Source of the DNA: CAIMMJ01 sp037131955
GTDB taxonomy: Bacteria; Bacteroidota; Bacteroidia; UBA4408
Length of the DNA stretch: 34,006 bases
NCBI GenBank assembly: GCA_037131955.1
Contig: JBAXQC010000027.1
Coordinates: 1 to 34,006, forward strand
Reading direction: 5' to 3'
Below are positions 8,926 to 16,889 of the stretch, in pieces. The translations under genes and the position numbers were made by a program. Numbering within the stretch: the stretch's first letter is position 1; each line of letters begins with the position of its first letter. A model generated the notes under the pieces. It searched no databases. It saw nothing but the letters and a program-made list of their open reading frames with translations, and was not told the DNA's origin.

Positions 8926-11758
8926 TATCAGATTCACACCCGGCATTGTCTTTTACTTGTATGTAATAACTCCCTGCAGATAAACTATCAATTAATTGTG
9001 ATGCAGAAGAAATGTAGTTGTAGGAATATTCAACAGGTTGAGCTGCGTTTAAAGGAATCTGTAATTCTATGCTTCCATTGCTTTGATTTACCTCCGGTAG
9101 TACTGTACTTTTTATTTTTAGTGAAATTCCGCTTGAAACGCTTAGAGAAAAAGTTTTAGAAGAAGGATTACAATTTCCATTACTAATGGTATAATTAAAA
9201 ATATAATTTCCTGCGATTAAGTTTGAAATGTTTGTACTGAAATTTGTAGTACTGCTAAATGTTGCATTGTTTGGTCCTGAAATTTGATTCCACAACCCTG
9301 TTGCACTAGATTGAATGGTAGAAGGATTAATCAATGAAATTGTTGTTTGATTTCCGCAAATTGTTTTAGATGCTGAACTTGGAAAATTTGAAGGATTCGC
9401 AAATATTTGAACTACCACAACATCTGAATCAGAAGGACAGCCGGGTGTTTCTATCTTCCATAGAAAATTATATGTTCCTGCAATTAAACCTGTAAGAGTA
9501 GGACTGTTTGATGTGAGTGAAGAAAAAGTAGCGGCATTTGGCCCAGAAAGTTGCGACCAAATGGCCACTGATAATGTAGAGGAAACATCATTTGAAAATA
9601 GGGAAGTGGTAGTTAATCCACACAAAGATTGATTAATACCTGCCTGTGCCTGAATGCCAGAGTTAACTGTTAAATTTAATAGAACAGAATCTGAACCACA
9701 ATTTCCGTTGCTTACTTTCCATTGCAAAATATAGTTGCCGGGAATTAAATTTGACAATTGAGAATTGTATAAATTTGAATTAGCAAATTGAGGATTATTT
9801 GGACCAGATATTATAGTCCAAAGTCCTATTGCAGTAGATTGAATTTGCAGTGGATCGTTACCCTCTAAAACGTAAGTATTACCGCAAACATTTACGCTGT
9901 TAGGCACCAGTGCAATTGGATTTGCAAAATTTTCTACTCGAACTGTTTGTGAATCTGCGTCACAAATTCCATTGCTTACTTTCCATTGAAAAAAGTAAAC
10001 ACCTGGCAGCAGAGAATTTACTGTTGTAACAGAATCTATTGGATTTAAAATATTAGCGCCACTGTTTCCACTTACCAAAGTCCATGTACCAAATGCTTGT
10101 GCAGAAAAAGCAAGAGGGTTGTTTCCGGTTAACACAATAGAATCAGCATTACAAACAGAAAAGTCAGGCGGAGTTTGAGCCAAGGGTGGTTGAGAGATAT
10201 AAATTTTTACATCAGAAGAGTCTGTGTTACAATTTCCATTTGAAATTTTCCATCTAAAGGTATAAACTCCAGATACCAGATTTGTTATGGTAGTATTGGA
10301 TAACGTTGGATTGGTAAAAATTGCTGTGGATGGTCCAGAAACCTGAGTCCAGTTGCCTTGAGCAGTTGCCTGAATTTGCAATGGATTATTTGCATTTAAC
10401 TGGGTAGAAACTGCACAAACAATCTGTGAATCACCTGCCTGAGCTAAAGGCTGTATAAATCTAAAAATTTCTGTAGTATCTGTTCTTGGCGGACATGAGC
10501 CGTTGGTGATTGTCCAAACAAATTTATTTGAACCAATTCCTAAATTAGTTATCTGAGAAGTAAAACTATTGGGGTTAGAAAGTGTTCCGGCTCCCTGCGC
10601 TAAAGACCATGCACCACTTCCTCCACCAAAATTGACTTGTGGACCGGGATCGTTGCCAATAACCTGTGTAACATTTACTCCACAATTAAGAATTTGATCT
10701 ACTCCAGCAATTGCATTTATTGGAGCTTGAAATCTTGTTACAATTACAGTATCAGGAACAGCAGGGCATCTCCCATAATTTATGTTCCAAACAAATTTGT
10801 AGATTCCATTTTCGGTGAAACTATTTACTGTTGTGTTTCTTAAATTTGGATTTGCAATTGTAGGATTTGCTCCTGCTGGGGCTTGAGCCAAAGTCCATGT
10901 GCCAATGGCATCAGCAGAAGGTTCATTTCCGTTTAATGATACAGAGTTATCACTTGAGCAAATAGAGATATCGGTTCCGGCATTTGGCGGTACAGCTATA
11001 AAACCATTAGCACCCACACCACTTATCACAGGATAGCAGCCCCACCACCTTGTAATTTGTGCATTTGCTGCCACATTGCCTCCGGGTTGTGCAGCAGAAG
11101 TTGCAGTTCCATCGTTTACGCCAATGTTTGGTCCGTTAGTCCCAACGCCGGTTCCCCAAGGAGATTCGCCATAAATAAAAGATGAAGGAGTAACTTGGTA
11201 AAATACAGCTCTTAAATTATCAGGCTTGCCATTACCTCCAGTTATATTGTTCCAAGAAATAGCAACTTCCATGCTATTTGCATCGCCCGCAGGTGTATTA
11301 AATGAAGGGTTTAAGGTTGTATTAGGAGAAGACCAAGCCCCATTAGAAAAAGTTCTAAATTCGTCGTAATTCTGTTTTAAGTAAGCTACAAAATTAATTC
11401 CACCTGCTGCAGAAAAATTAGGAGTAAAACCATCGTAAGTTTGGGGAGTATTAGTAAATGTAAGTCCAGTTTTATCTGCTCTAAGGTAAATGATTGAACC
11501 TTCTAAATTATTTCCACCAAGTCTTCCAATGTATAGATTGTTATCGTCCCATGTAAGGTACCAATTAACAATACCCTGAAATCCGGGAAAAACTTCGTCC
11601 AGCTCCCACGAAGAATTATTGCTTCCATTTGCTGAACCTGCTATTATTAAGCCATCGCTAACATTAATATTTCTGTTGGTAGTTCCACTTGTAGTTGTTG
11701 CATAACTCACAAATTTAATTGAGTTTAAAAATATAAGTAGAAGTAAAATTTTCTTCAT
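8639..11758 (-). CDS. Large repeat adhesin with type B (gliding-motility) C-terminal sorting domain
   Basis: The 1039-residue product starts MKKILLLLIFL with a signal peptide cut near SYA. An N-terminal beta domain (about 25-255) is followed by seven repeats of about 80-85 residues (about 260-845), each with an N-terminal Cys, a central W (GTWTLVSG, GNWTQVSGPS), a GVYTFRWKISNGNC-like segment and a final DS. Next comes one SprB-like repeat (SNGSIELQIPL ... LSAGSYYIQVKDNAGC). The end (about 945-1039) is a CHU_C/type B CTD: FIPTGISPNGDNMNEQWIIPG, VQVFNQWGSIVYEA, WDGLFEGKKLPEANYFYLIDL. It should cross the outer membrane through the T9SS. A frame extended to 11818 is rejected because a -7 box (11801-11808) lies between. 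Ligand unknown; an adhesive role is inferred. Confidence 0.93.
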   Translation of the reverse strand: MKKILLLLIFLNSIKFVSYATTTSGTTNRNINVSDGLIIAGSANGSNNSSWELDEVFPGFQGIVNWYLTWDDNNLYIGRLGGNNLEGSIIYLRADKTGLTFTNTPQTYDGFTPNFSAAGGINFVAYLKQNYDEFRTFSNGAWSSPNTTLNPSFNTPAGDANSMEVAISWNNITGGNGKPDNLRAVFYQVTPSSFIYGESPWGTGVGTNGPNIGVNDGTATSAAQPGGNVAANAQITRWWGCYPVISGVGANGFIAVPPNAGTDISICSSDNSVSLNGNEPSADAIGTWTLAQAPAGANPTIANPNLRNTTVNSFTENGIYKFVWNINYGRCPAVPDTVIVTRFQAPINAIAGVDQILNCGVNVTQVIGNDPGPQVNFGGGSGAWSLAQGAGTLSNPNSFTSQITNLGIGSNKFVWTITNGSCPPRTDTTEIFRFIQPLAQAGDSQIVCAVSTQLNANNPLQIQATAQGNWTQVSGPSTAIFTNPTLSNTTITNLVSGVYTFRWKISNGNCNTDSSDVKIYISQPPLAQTPPDFSVCNADSIVLTGNNPLAFSAQAFGTWTLVSGNSGANILNPIDSVTTVNSLLPGVYFFQWKVSNGICDADSQTVRVENFANPIALVPNSVNVCGNTYVLEGNDPLQIQSTAIGLWTIISGPNNPQFANSNLYNSQLSNLIPGNYILQWKVSNGNCGSDSVLLNLTVNSGIQAQAGINQSLCGLTTTSLFSNDVSSTLSVAIWSQLSGPNAATFSSLTSNSPTLTGLIAGTYNFLWKIETPGCPSDSDVVVVQIFANPSNFPSSASKTICGNQTTISLINPSTIQSSATGLWNQISGPNNATFSSTTNFSTNISNLIAGNYIFNYTISNGNCNPSSKTFSLSVSSGISLKIKSTVLPEVNQSNGSIELQIPLNAAQPVEYSYNYISSASQLIDSLSAGSYYIQVKDNAGCESDTLITLKNSFFIPTGISPNGDNMNEQWIIPGIEEFPNCVVQVFNQWGSIVYEAKAGYIVPWDGLFEGKKLPEANYFYLIDLGDGSQKLNGKITLAR

Positions 11759-11800
11759 AGTAGTATAAATAATAAATAAACATTTACTAAAATTCAAAAC

Positions 11801-11808
11801 CAAATGTA
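11801..11808 (-). promoter_or_regulatory. -7 box (TACATTTG) of the type B adhesin operon
   Basis: The minus strand reads TACATTTG, a match to TAnnTTTG, 42 nt upstream of the ATG at 11758. No good TTG lies at the -33 distance (a GTG is near). It lies downstream of the extended-frame ATG at 11818, which supports the internal start. Confidence 0.45.
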
Positions 11809-11891
11809 GATATTTCAAATTGTAAAAAACACACTTTGTTTATTTTTTGGAATAAAAAAGATAATTTGTTTTCAGAAATTCTAAATTGCTC

Positions 11892-11899
11892 TAGTTTTG
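11892..11899 (+). promoter_or_regulatory. -7 box (TAGTTTTG) of the DsbA-like gene
   Basis: TAGTTTTG matches TAnnTTTG and ends 16 nt before the ATG at 11916. A TTTG at 11865-11868 is a possible -33 element, though the 23-nt spacing is long. Confidence 0.5.
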
Positions 11900-11915
11900 T
11901 TCAAAAATAAAATTA

Positions 11916-12665
11916 ATGCCTGATAAAAGAAAGATAAAGAAACTTGGATTTATATTGGGTTCGATTGTTTTAGTAGCAGTATCAATATTCTCAATAAATT
12001 CAGGTCAATCAAAAGCAAAAATGGAAAATAAAAAAGGAAGAATTATTTATGTGTTCGATCCACTTTGTGGATGGTGTTATGGATTCTCGAAAGTTATGGC
12101 TGAATTTTATTCCACAAACCAAAATCTATATAATTTTGAAATAGTAAGTGGAGGTATGGTTACTGGCGATAGGGTAGAGCCAATCGGTAATATTGCTCCT
12201 TACATAAAAAATGCTTTTAAGGATGTAGAAAATGAAAGTGGAATAAAATTTGGAAAAAAATTTATTGAAGAAACACTAGAAAAAGGAACAATAATTTTTA
12301 ACTCCGTTCCACCTTCCATTGCATTAGCAATTGTAAAAAAAGAGAGGCCTGAGTTTGCAATTCCGTATGCTGAGGCTGTGCAAAAGGCAATCTATTTTGA
12401 TGGCATAGATCCAAACAATACCGAGGAGTATTCATTAATTGCAACCCAATATGGTTTTGATAAAAACGAATTTACAAAAAAGCAAAGCGATGTTTCTTTT
12501 TTAAAACTTGCAGAAAAAGATTTTCATGTCTCCGATAGCCTTAAAGTAAATGGTTTTCCTACTGTTTTTTATGTGAACAACAAAAATGAAGCATGGCCAA
12601 TTTCTAGAGGCTACGTTTCATTAAATTCATTGAATGAAAATTTAAACAAAGTTGTTTCAAGCTAA
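11916..12665 (+). CDS. Membrane-anchored DsbA-family thiol oxidoreductase-like protein
   Basis: The 249-residue product has a basic N-terminus and one hydrophobic helix (about residues 9-27), then a DsbA/FrnE-like thioredoxin domain. The motif FDPLCGWCYGF carries a CxxC pair (Cys51, Cys54), and GFPTVFYV near residue 213 provides the cis-Pro loop. The insertion between them is helical, as in the DsbA family. The N-terminal helix suggests a periplasmic domain tethered to the inner membrane, or a signal peptide. It is a single gene with its own -7 box and a strong terminator downstream. The exact substrate is unknown; disulfide exchange is inferred from the CxxC and fold. Confidence 0.87.
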   Translation: MPDKRKIKKLGFILGSIVLVAVSIFSINSGQSKAKMENKKGRIIYVFDPLCGWCYGFSKVMAEFYSTNQNLYNFEIVSGGMVTGDRVEPIGNIAPYIKNAFKDVENESGIKFGKKFIEETLEKGTIIFNSVPPSIALAIVKKERPEFAIPYAEAVQKAIYFDGIDPNNTEEYSLIATQYGFDKNEFTKKQSDVSFLKLAEKDFHVSDSLKVNGFPTVFYVNNKNEAWPISRGYVSLNSLNENLNKVVSS

Positions 12666-12720
12666 AAATAATATTTTGTTTAAGCATTAAATAACTAATT
12701 GTTATAAGTTGGAATTAAAA

Positions 12721-12750
12721 AAAAGCCTTGTCTATTTTGACAAGGCTTTT
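12721..12750. terminator. Bidirectional intrinsic terminator
   Basis: A perfect 12-bp stem (AAAAGCCTTGTC 12721-12732 / GACAAGGCTTTT 12739-12750) with a 6-nt loop is A-rich on one side and T-rich on the other. It lies between the convergent DsbA-like and mscL genes and can stop both. Confidence 0.88.
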
Positions 12751-12767
12751 GAATTAGATTAAAAAAA

Positions 12768-13205
12768 TTATTTTTTGAGTAAATCTCTAATTTCTCCCAA
12801 CAATACTTCTTCTTTGCTTGGCGCTGGTGGCTCTGGCTCTGGAGCTGCGGCTTCTTCTTTCTTTTTAGCGGCATTCATTCCTTTTATTACCATAAATACT
12901 ACAAAAGCAACAACCACAAAGTCAATCACATTTGTAATAAAAGTTCCGTATTTTATTGAAACCTCTGCAACTTCAGGAGTAATAATGGCTTCACCATCTT
13001 TTACAGCTGCCACACCTTTTTGAAGGATAAGTTTTTGATCATTAAAATCAACACCACCTGTTAGCATTCCTACTAATGGCATAATAATTCCATCAATAAA
13101 TGCACTAACAATTTTACCAAAAGCTGCACCCATTACAAATGCTACGGCGGTATCAACAAGACTTCCTCTCATTGCAAACTCCTTAAATTCTTTAATCATG
13201 CTCAT
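12768..13205 (-). CDS. mscL: Large-conductance mechanosensitive channel MscL
   Basis: The 145-residue protein is a pressure-relief channel of the inner membrane that opens under hypo-osmotic shock. TM1 carries the family signature RGSLVDTAVAFVMGAAFGKIVSAF (residues about 14-37), followed by IIMPLVGMLTGGVDF. TM2 is at about 88-108 (FITNVIDFVVVAFVVFMVIKG). The C-terminal bundle ends EVLLGEIRDLLKK, preceded by an acidic/Pro-rich linker. Length is near the usual 130-150. A second Met at codon 3 could also be the start. It is probably monocistronic, with a -7 box at 13229-13236. Confidence 0.96.
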   Translation of the reverse strand: MSMIKEFKEFAMRGSLVDTAVAFVMGAAFGKIVSAFIDGIIMPLVGMLTGGVDFNDQKLILQKGVAAVKDGEAIITPEVAEVSIKYGTFITNVIDFVVVAFVVFMVIKGMNAAKKKEEAAAPEPEPPAPSKEEVLLGEIRDLLKK

Positions 13206-13228
13206 AGTTATTTTTTTTATAGTTTGTG

Positions 13229-13236
13229 CAAATCTA
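13229..13236 (-). promoter_or_regulatory. -7 box (TAGATTTG) of mscL
   Basis: The minus strand reads TAGATTTG, a perfect TAnnTTTG, 23 nt upstream of the mscL ATG. An imperfect -33 (TTC) lies 21 nt further upstream. Confidence 0.5.
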
Positions 13237-13246
13237 TTATTTTTTT

Positions 13247-14485
13247 TTATTCATAGCGAAGTGCCTCTATTGGGTCTAGAGCAGCCGCTTTTGCAGCCGG
13301 AAAATATCCTGCCAACAAGCCTACAGCCATACATAAGGCTACACCTGTAAAAATCCATACCCAAGGAACAATAAAACCAATGCCAAGCACATTTGAAGTT
13401 ATATTACCGATAAGAATTCCTAAAAATATCCCTAAAACTCCGCCCAATTGGCAAATTACAATTGCTTCTGATAAAAATTGATTTCTGATATTTGAAGATG
13501 TTGCTCCCAATGATTTTCTTATTCCAATTTCTCTAGTTCTTTCTGTAACGGATACCAGCATAATGTTCATTAAACCAATTGCAGCACCCAATAGTGTAAT
13601 AAAGCCAATGATAGTAGCAGCAAGTGTAACGTATTTAATGTTCTCTAGAAGTAATCCCGCTAAAGAGTCGCTTTTTAAAATTTCAAAATTATCGTCATTG
13701 CTTAATGCTACTTTTCTAATTCTGCGAAATACTCCAGTAGCTTCTCCAATTGCGGTTTCAAGCATACCTGTTCTGTTGCATAAAACATTTACAACGTAAG
13801 ATTGTGAAGGGTCAGAAAAATTTAATCTTGAGTTATTCAATGGGATTACACAAATTTTGTCGCCTCCCATACTCATGCTGTTTCCTTTTGCTTTTAACTT
13901 GCCTATTACTTTAAATTTTTTTGAACCAATACTTACAATTTTACCTATTGGATTTTGTTTTTTAAATAAAGTATAGGCTGTTTCGCTGCCTAAAAGCACA
14001 GCGTTTGTGCCAGATATTGCCTCGGCAGCACTAATATTTCTGCCCATACTAATTTCGTATCCACTGCAAGCCAAATAGTTTTCATCTCCACCAAAGATGG
14101 GTGTATTTGGATTTGTTTTTTCCTTGCCAAACTTTAAGATAGCGGTTTGATCGGCGATATTTGAAATGGAAACTAAACTTGGGAAATTAAATTTTTCTTT
14201 AAATTCCATGGCTTCTTGGTAAGTAATAATAGGGTAACGCTTTGGCTTTTTTCCTCTTTTTCCAAAGTGAACCCCCAATTCTCTGTTGCGTATTGTAAAT
14301 GTATTTGCACCCATACTCGTAAAATTGCTATTGATACTTTCTTTTATAGCTTCAATGGCAGTAAGGATTCCAACAAGGGCCATGATGCCTATGGCAATAA
14401 TAAGCATGGTAAGTGTTGTTCTAAGTAAATTGCTTCTTACACTGTTTAAAGCAATTTTGATATTTTCTAAAAAAATGCTGTTCAA
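13247..14485 (-). CDS. MacB/FtsX-type ABC transporter permease
   Basis: The 412-residue product has the MacB layout: TM1 at about residues 20-41, a large periplasmic domain (about 45-280), and three C-terminal helices (about 285-310, 340-365, 375-400) in an FtsX domain containing SVTERTREIGIRKSLGAT and the end PAAKAAALDPIEALRYE. These permeases work with a separate ATPase in efflux, lipoprotein or cell-wall tasks. No ATPase gene lies in the window. The start is TTG at 14485; no ATG occurs before TM1, and the family needs the LENIKIALNSVRSNLLRT segment, so TTG is likely genuine. Substrate unknown. Confidence 0.9.
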   Translation of the reverse strand: MNSIFLENIKIALNSVRSNLLRTTLTMLIIAIGIMALVGILTAIEAIKESINSNFTSMGANTFTIRNRELGVHFGKRGKKPKRYPIITYQEAMEFKEKFNFPSLVSISNIADQTAILKFGKEKTNPNTPIFGGDENYLACSGYEISMGRNISAAEAISGTNAVLLGSETAYTLFKKQNPIGKIVSIGSKKFKVIGKLKAKGNSMSMGGDKICVIPLNNSRLNFSDPSQSYVVNVLCNRTGMLETAIGEATGVFRRIRKVALSNDDNFEILKSDSLAGLLLENIKYVTLAATIIGFITLLGAAIGLMNIMLVSVTERTREIGIRKSLGATSSNIRNQFLSEAIVICQLGGVLGIFLGILIGNITSNVLGIGFIVPWVWIFTGVALCMAVGLLAGYFPAAKAAALDPIEALRYE

Positions 14486-14519
14486 AATATTTTTTATTTA
14501 ATATAACAAAATGTAATGT

Positions 14520-14527
14520 TATTTTTG
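14520..14527 (+). promoter_or_regulatory. -7 box (TATTTTTG) of the DUF3822-rsmD operon
   Basis: TATTTTTG matches TAnnTTTG and ends only 6 nt before the ATG at 14534. If real, transcription starts at or next to that ATG. It excludes the alternative ATG at 14516. No clear -33 TTG is visible. Confidence 0.4.
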
Positions 14528-14533
14528 AGGCCC

Positions 14534-15391
14534 ATGCAGTACTTAGAACAAATTAAAGAAAATAAAACTTATAATCATCCAAATTTTTTGATAAAAGAAT
14601 CAAAAAACTTTTCATTGATTGTAGAAGTAAACACTGGTTATTTAAAACTTTTAATTTCTGATCAACAAAAAAATATTTTGTATGTGCAGGAAATAAAATG
14701 GGACATTAATTTAGATAATTCAAAAGCAATTGATTTGGTTACTTTGCTTTTAAAAAAAAATGATGTTTTGTATTCTAGTTTTAAAGAAGTGAAATTACTT
14801 TTTCATTCAGGATTGTTTACTCTTGTGCCTGCAGAATTTGTGAATGAAACCAGTAACATAGAATGGTTAAAATTTAACGCAGGCGATAAAAGTATAAGTG
14901 TAACCGAAACCAACACAATTGCAAGCATTAATGCAAATATTATTTATCAGGCACAACCGGAATGGAAGATATTTTTTACAAGAAATTTTTTAAATCTAAA
15001 ATCTTCTCATTACATAACTAATTTCATTGATTATCAAATTAGAAAAACTAAACACATTAGCCATCCTTCTATTTGGGTTTTTGGTGATTATGATTCTGTC
15101 TTTATTTGTGTTACTCGAAATCAAATTTTACAGTTTGCCAATGTGTTTGAACTAAATGCCCCAGAAGACTTTGTGTATAGCACTTTGTTGGTATACGAAT
15201 CATTAGGAATTGATTTGAACAATGAATTGATTTTTTTTGGTGAAATAAATTTTGAAGAAGAAGCTGTTGAGTTATTAAAAAAATACTTACCAAAATTTTC
15301 TTTGGGATCAAATCCCGAAGAAATTAATTGTGAACTGTATGTAAAGAAACACCAGTTTCAATCTTTATTTAGTGCATTGATATGCGAATAA
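14534..15391 (+). CDS. DUF3822 family protein
   Basis: The 285-residue product has no signal peptide or membrane segment. It resembles DUF3822, a Bacteroidota family often encoded directly upstream of rsmD; that neighbour relationship holds here, with a 10-nt overlap. Visible features include FSLIVEVNTGYLKLLI near the N-terminus and WVFGDYDSVFICVTRNQILQFANVF in the middle, which read like two related beta-rich halves. No catalytic motif is recognised. ATG 14534 is chosen over ATG 14516 (six residues longer) because a -7 box overlaps the latter. The role is unknown; a link to ribosome assembly is suggested only by the rsmD neighbour. Confidence 0.8.
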   Translation: MQYLEQIKENKTYNHPNFLIKESKNFSLIVEVNTGYLKLLISDQQKNILYVQEIKWDINLDNSKAIDLVTLLLKKNDVLYSSFKEVKLLFHSGLFTLVPAEFVNETSNIEWLKFNAGDKSISVTETNTIASINANIIYQAQPEWKIFFTRNFLNLKSSHYITNFIDYQIRKTKHISHPSIWVFGDYDSVFICVTRNQILQFANVFELNAPEDFVYSTLLVYESLGIDLNNELIFFGEINFEEEAVELLKKYLPKFSLGSNPEEINCELYVKKHQFQSLFSALICE

Positions 15392-15918
15392 CTGGAGGTA
15401 ATTTAAAAGGTAGAAATATTAGTGCTCCATCAGATTTATCTGTTCGCCCCACAACAGATTTTGCAAAGGTTGCTTTGTTTAATATTTTAAACAATCAAAT
15501 TGAGTGGGAAGAAACTTCTGCTTTTGATCTGTTTTCGGGCACAGGAAGCATCTCCTTTGAGATGGCTTCTAGAGATTGTAAAAATGTAATTAGCGTAGAA
15601 CAAAATTCTAAAGCAAATGCTTCTATAAAAAAGACCATCGAAAAATTAAGTTTAGAAAACACAATAAAAGCAATAAATATGGATGTGTTTTCTTTTTTAA
15701 AGCAAAGCAATTTTTCTTGCAATTTAGTTTTTGCAGATCCACCATTCGATTCAGATTTTTACCAAAAGCTCCCTTCTGAAATTATCAGTTGCAGCATGGT
15801 GCAAGAAAATGCAATTGTAATAATTGAACATCCTATAGAAATTAATTTCACCAGCTTTCCTCAATTTATAGAAAAGCGAACGTATGGAAAAGTAAATTTT
15901 TCTTTTTTTAAAAAGTAA
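15382..15918 (+). CDS. rsmD: 16S rRNA (guanine(966)-N(2))-methyltransferase RsmD
   Basis: The 178-residue Rossmann-fold methyltransferase starts MRITGGNLKGRNISAP, the typical RsmD opening, followed by RPTTDFAKVALFNIL. The SAM-binding motif I is DLFSGTGSISFEMASR (about residues 48-63), the acidic loop follows at VISVEQN, and motif IV DPPF (about 119-122) is the N2-guanine methylation signature. It modifies G966 of 16S rRNA in the 30S head. It overlaps the upstream DUF3822 gene by 10 nt, and the ATL-type gene follows after 14 nt, so it is cotranscribed with both. Confidence 0.94.
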   Translation: MRITGGNLKGRNISAPSDLSVRPTTDFAKVALFNILNNQIEWEETSAFDLFSGTGSISFEMASRDCKNVISVEQNSKANASIKKTIEKLSLENTIKAINMDVFSFLKQSNFSCNLVFADPPFDSDFYQKLPSEIISCSMVQENAIVIIEHPIEINFTSFPQFIEKRTYGKVNFSFFKK

Positions 15919-15932
15919 ATTAAATTACTACA

Positions 15933-16265
15933 ATGGAGAAGGATTTTTTTGAAATGGTTTACCAAGTGGTGAGGCTTATTCCGCAAGGTAGAGTTACTAG
16001 TTATGGAGCAATAGCCAAGTATTTGGGTTCTGCAAAATCTTCGAGAATTGTGGGTTATGCAATGAATGGAAGTCACCAACAAAAAATTTTAGTGCCAGCA
16101 CAAAGGGTAGTAAATAGAAATGGTTTGCTTACGGGTAAAATTCATTTTGCAACACCAAACACAATGCAAGAACTGTTGGAGCAAGAAGGAGTTAAAATAA
16201 AAAACGATAAAGTTGTAGATTTTGAAGAACTTTTTTGGGATCCATCAGAAGAATTAAAATTATGA
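15933..16265 (+). CDS. Alkyltransferase-like (ATL) protein of the MGMT family
   Basis: The 110-residue product is the DNA-binding domain of O6-alkylguanine-DNA alkyltransferase: VYQVVRLIPQGRVTSYGAIAKYLG, RIVGYAMNG, then VPAQRVVNRNGLLTGK. In active enzymes the last motif is PCHRV with the acceptor Cys; here it is PAQRV, so Cys is replaced by Ala and His by Gln (about residues 55-56). It therefore cannot accept the alkyl group and belongs with ATL proteins, which bind alkylated guanine and hand the lesion to nucleotide excision repair. It sits 14 nt after rsmD, and its stop overlaps the next start (ATGA). Confidence 0.92.
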   Translation: MEKDFFEMVYQVVRLIPQGRVTSYGAIAKYLGSAKSSRIVGYAMNGSHQQKILVPAQRVVNRNGLLTGKIHFATPNTMQELLEQEGVKIKNDKVVDFEELFWDPSEELKL

Positions 16266-16522
16266 TTGACTTTCCTCTTTATAGAAAATTTTCTGACAAC
16301 AAAACTTTTTATAAAATACATTCTTCCAAAAGTTTTTTAGAAATTAAGTTAATGGGAAAGTTTTATTTTAGAAATGAGATAGAAGCCAAACAATTTCCGG
16401 AGATGTTACTTATAAATGACATGATAAAATTAGAAGTTGGAGGATGGATAGCAATAGATGAAAATGAATTTGAAGAAAATTATAGTTTTATTAAAAAAAA
16501 TTATGAGCTTAAAGATTGGTAG
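16262..16522 (+). CDS. Small conserved-looking protein of unknown function (86 aa)
   Basis: The product starts MIDFPLYRKFSDNKTFYKIHS and is soluble, charged and without signal peptide or known motif. The ATG overlaps the stop of the ATL-type gene as ATGA (16262-16265), a typical translational-coupling junction, so this start is preferred over the longer frame at 16235. It has the same base composition as its neighbours. It is the last gene of the DUF3822-rsmD-ATL run. I do not recognise the family and assign no function. Confidence 0.72.
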   Translation: MIDFPLYRKFSDNKTFYKIHSSKSFLEIKLMGKFYFRNEIEAKQFPEMLLINDMIKLEVGGWIAIDENEFEENYSFIKKNYELKDW

Positions 16523-16537
16523 AATATTTAGGATTAC

Positions 16538-16777
16538 AGGAGGTGTTTGTAAAATATGATTTTAACTCTGTTTGTTGGTACAAGTAAGGCTTAATTGGGT
16601 TGGAGATTTTTTAGGCTTACTTGTAACAATTTAAAGATTTTCGAATTGGCGTCCATACAAGCGGATCGAAGGTTCAACCTGTCCACTTGCAACAAATGTA
16701 AGATTGACAACGGAACATACAAGTACCTTTTAATCCCAAAGAGTGGATACCATACAGGCAAAATGAAAAACCAATAA
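16538..16777 (+). pseudogene. Possible decayed small ORF with a perfect Shine-Dalgarno sequence
   Basis: AGGAGGTG (16538-16545) lies 10 nt upstream of ATG 16556. The frame reads 12 codons (MILTLFVGTSKA), stops at TAA 16592-16594, then stays open in the same phase to 16777. The second part contains a CxxC (FNLSTCNKCKID, about 16672-16707). Base composition here is less AT-rich than in the flanks. It could be a disrupted short gene, a leader peptide, or chance; no homologue is recognised. Low confidence that any protein is made. Confidence 0.3.
16572..16629 (+). repeat. Inverted repeat / hairpin
   Basis: TACAAGTAAG (16579-16588) pairs with CTTACTTGTA (16616-16625); after a 3-nt bulge, TTGT (16572-16575) pairs with ACAA (16626-16629). 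The loop is 27 nt and contains the in-frame TAA. No T-run follows, so it is not a standard terminator. Confidence 0.6.
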
Positions 16778-16851
16778 TTGATTAAATTGTGCTGAAAACT
16801 TAAAGAACAATTAAAAAAAAATTCCCAAACCTGTTAGCGTTTAATTTTTTG

Positions 16852-16859
16852 TATTTTTG
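16852..16859 (+). promoter_or_regulatory. -7 box (TATTTTTG) of the T9SS cargo gene at 16890
   Basis: TATTTTTG matches TAnnTTTG, 30 nt upstream of the ATG. The -33 position lacks a clear TTG. Confidence 0.45.
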
Positions 16860-16889
16860 TTTTACCAAAAAATATAATACCCAAGACTT

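Noticed and set aside
11759..11818. Twenty-residue N-terminal extension of the type B adhesin
   Set aside because: A -7 promoter box lies inside the extension, and the internal MKK start gives a clean signal peptide.
16660..16690. GGTTCAACC at 16671-16679 resembling a tRNA T-arm
   Set aside because: No acceptor stem, D-arm or anticodon arm can be placed around it.
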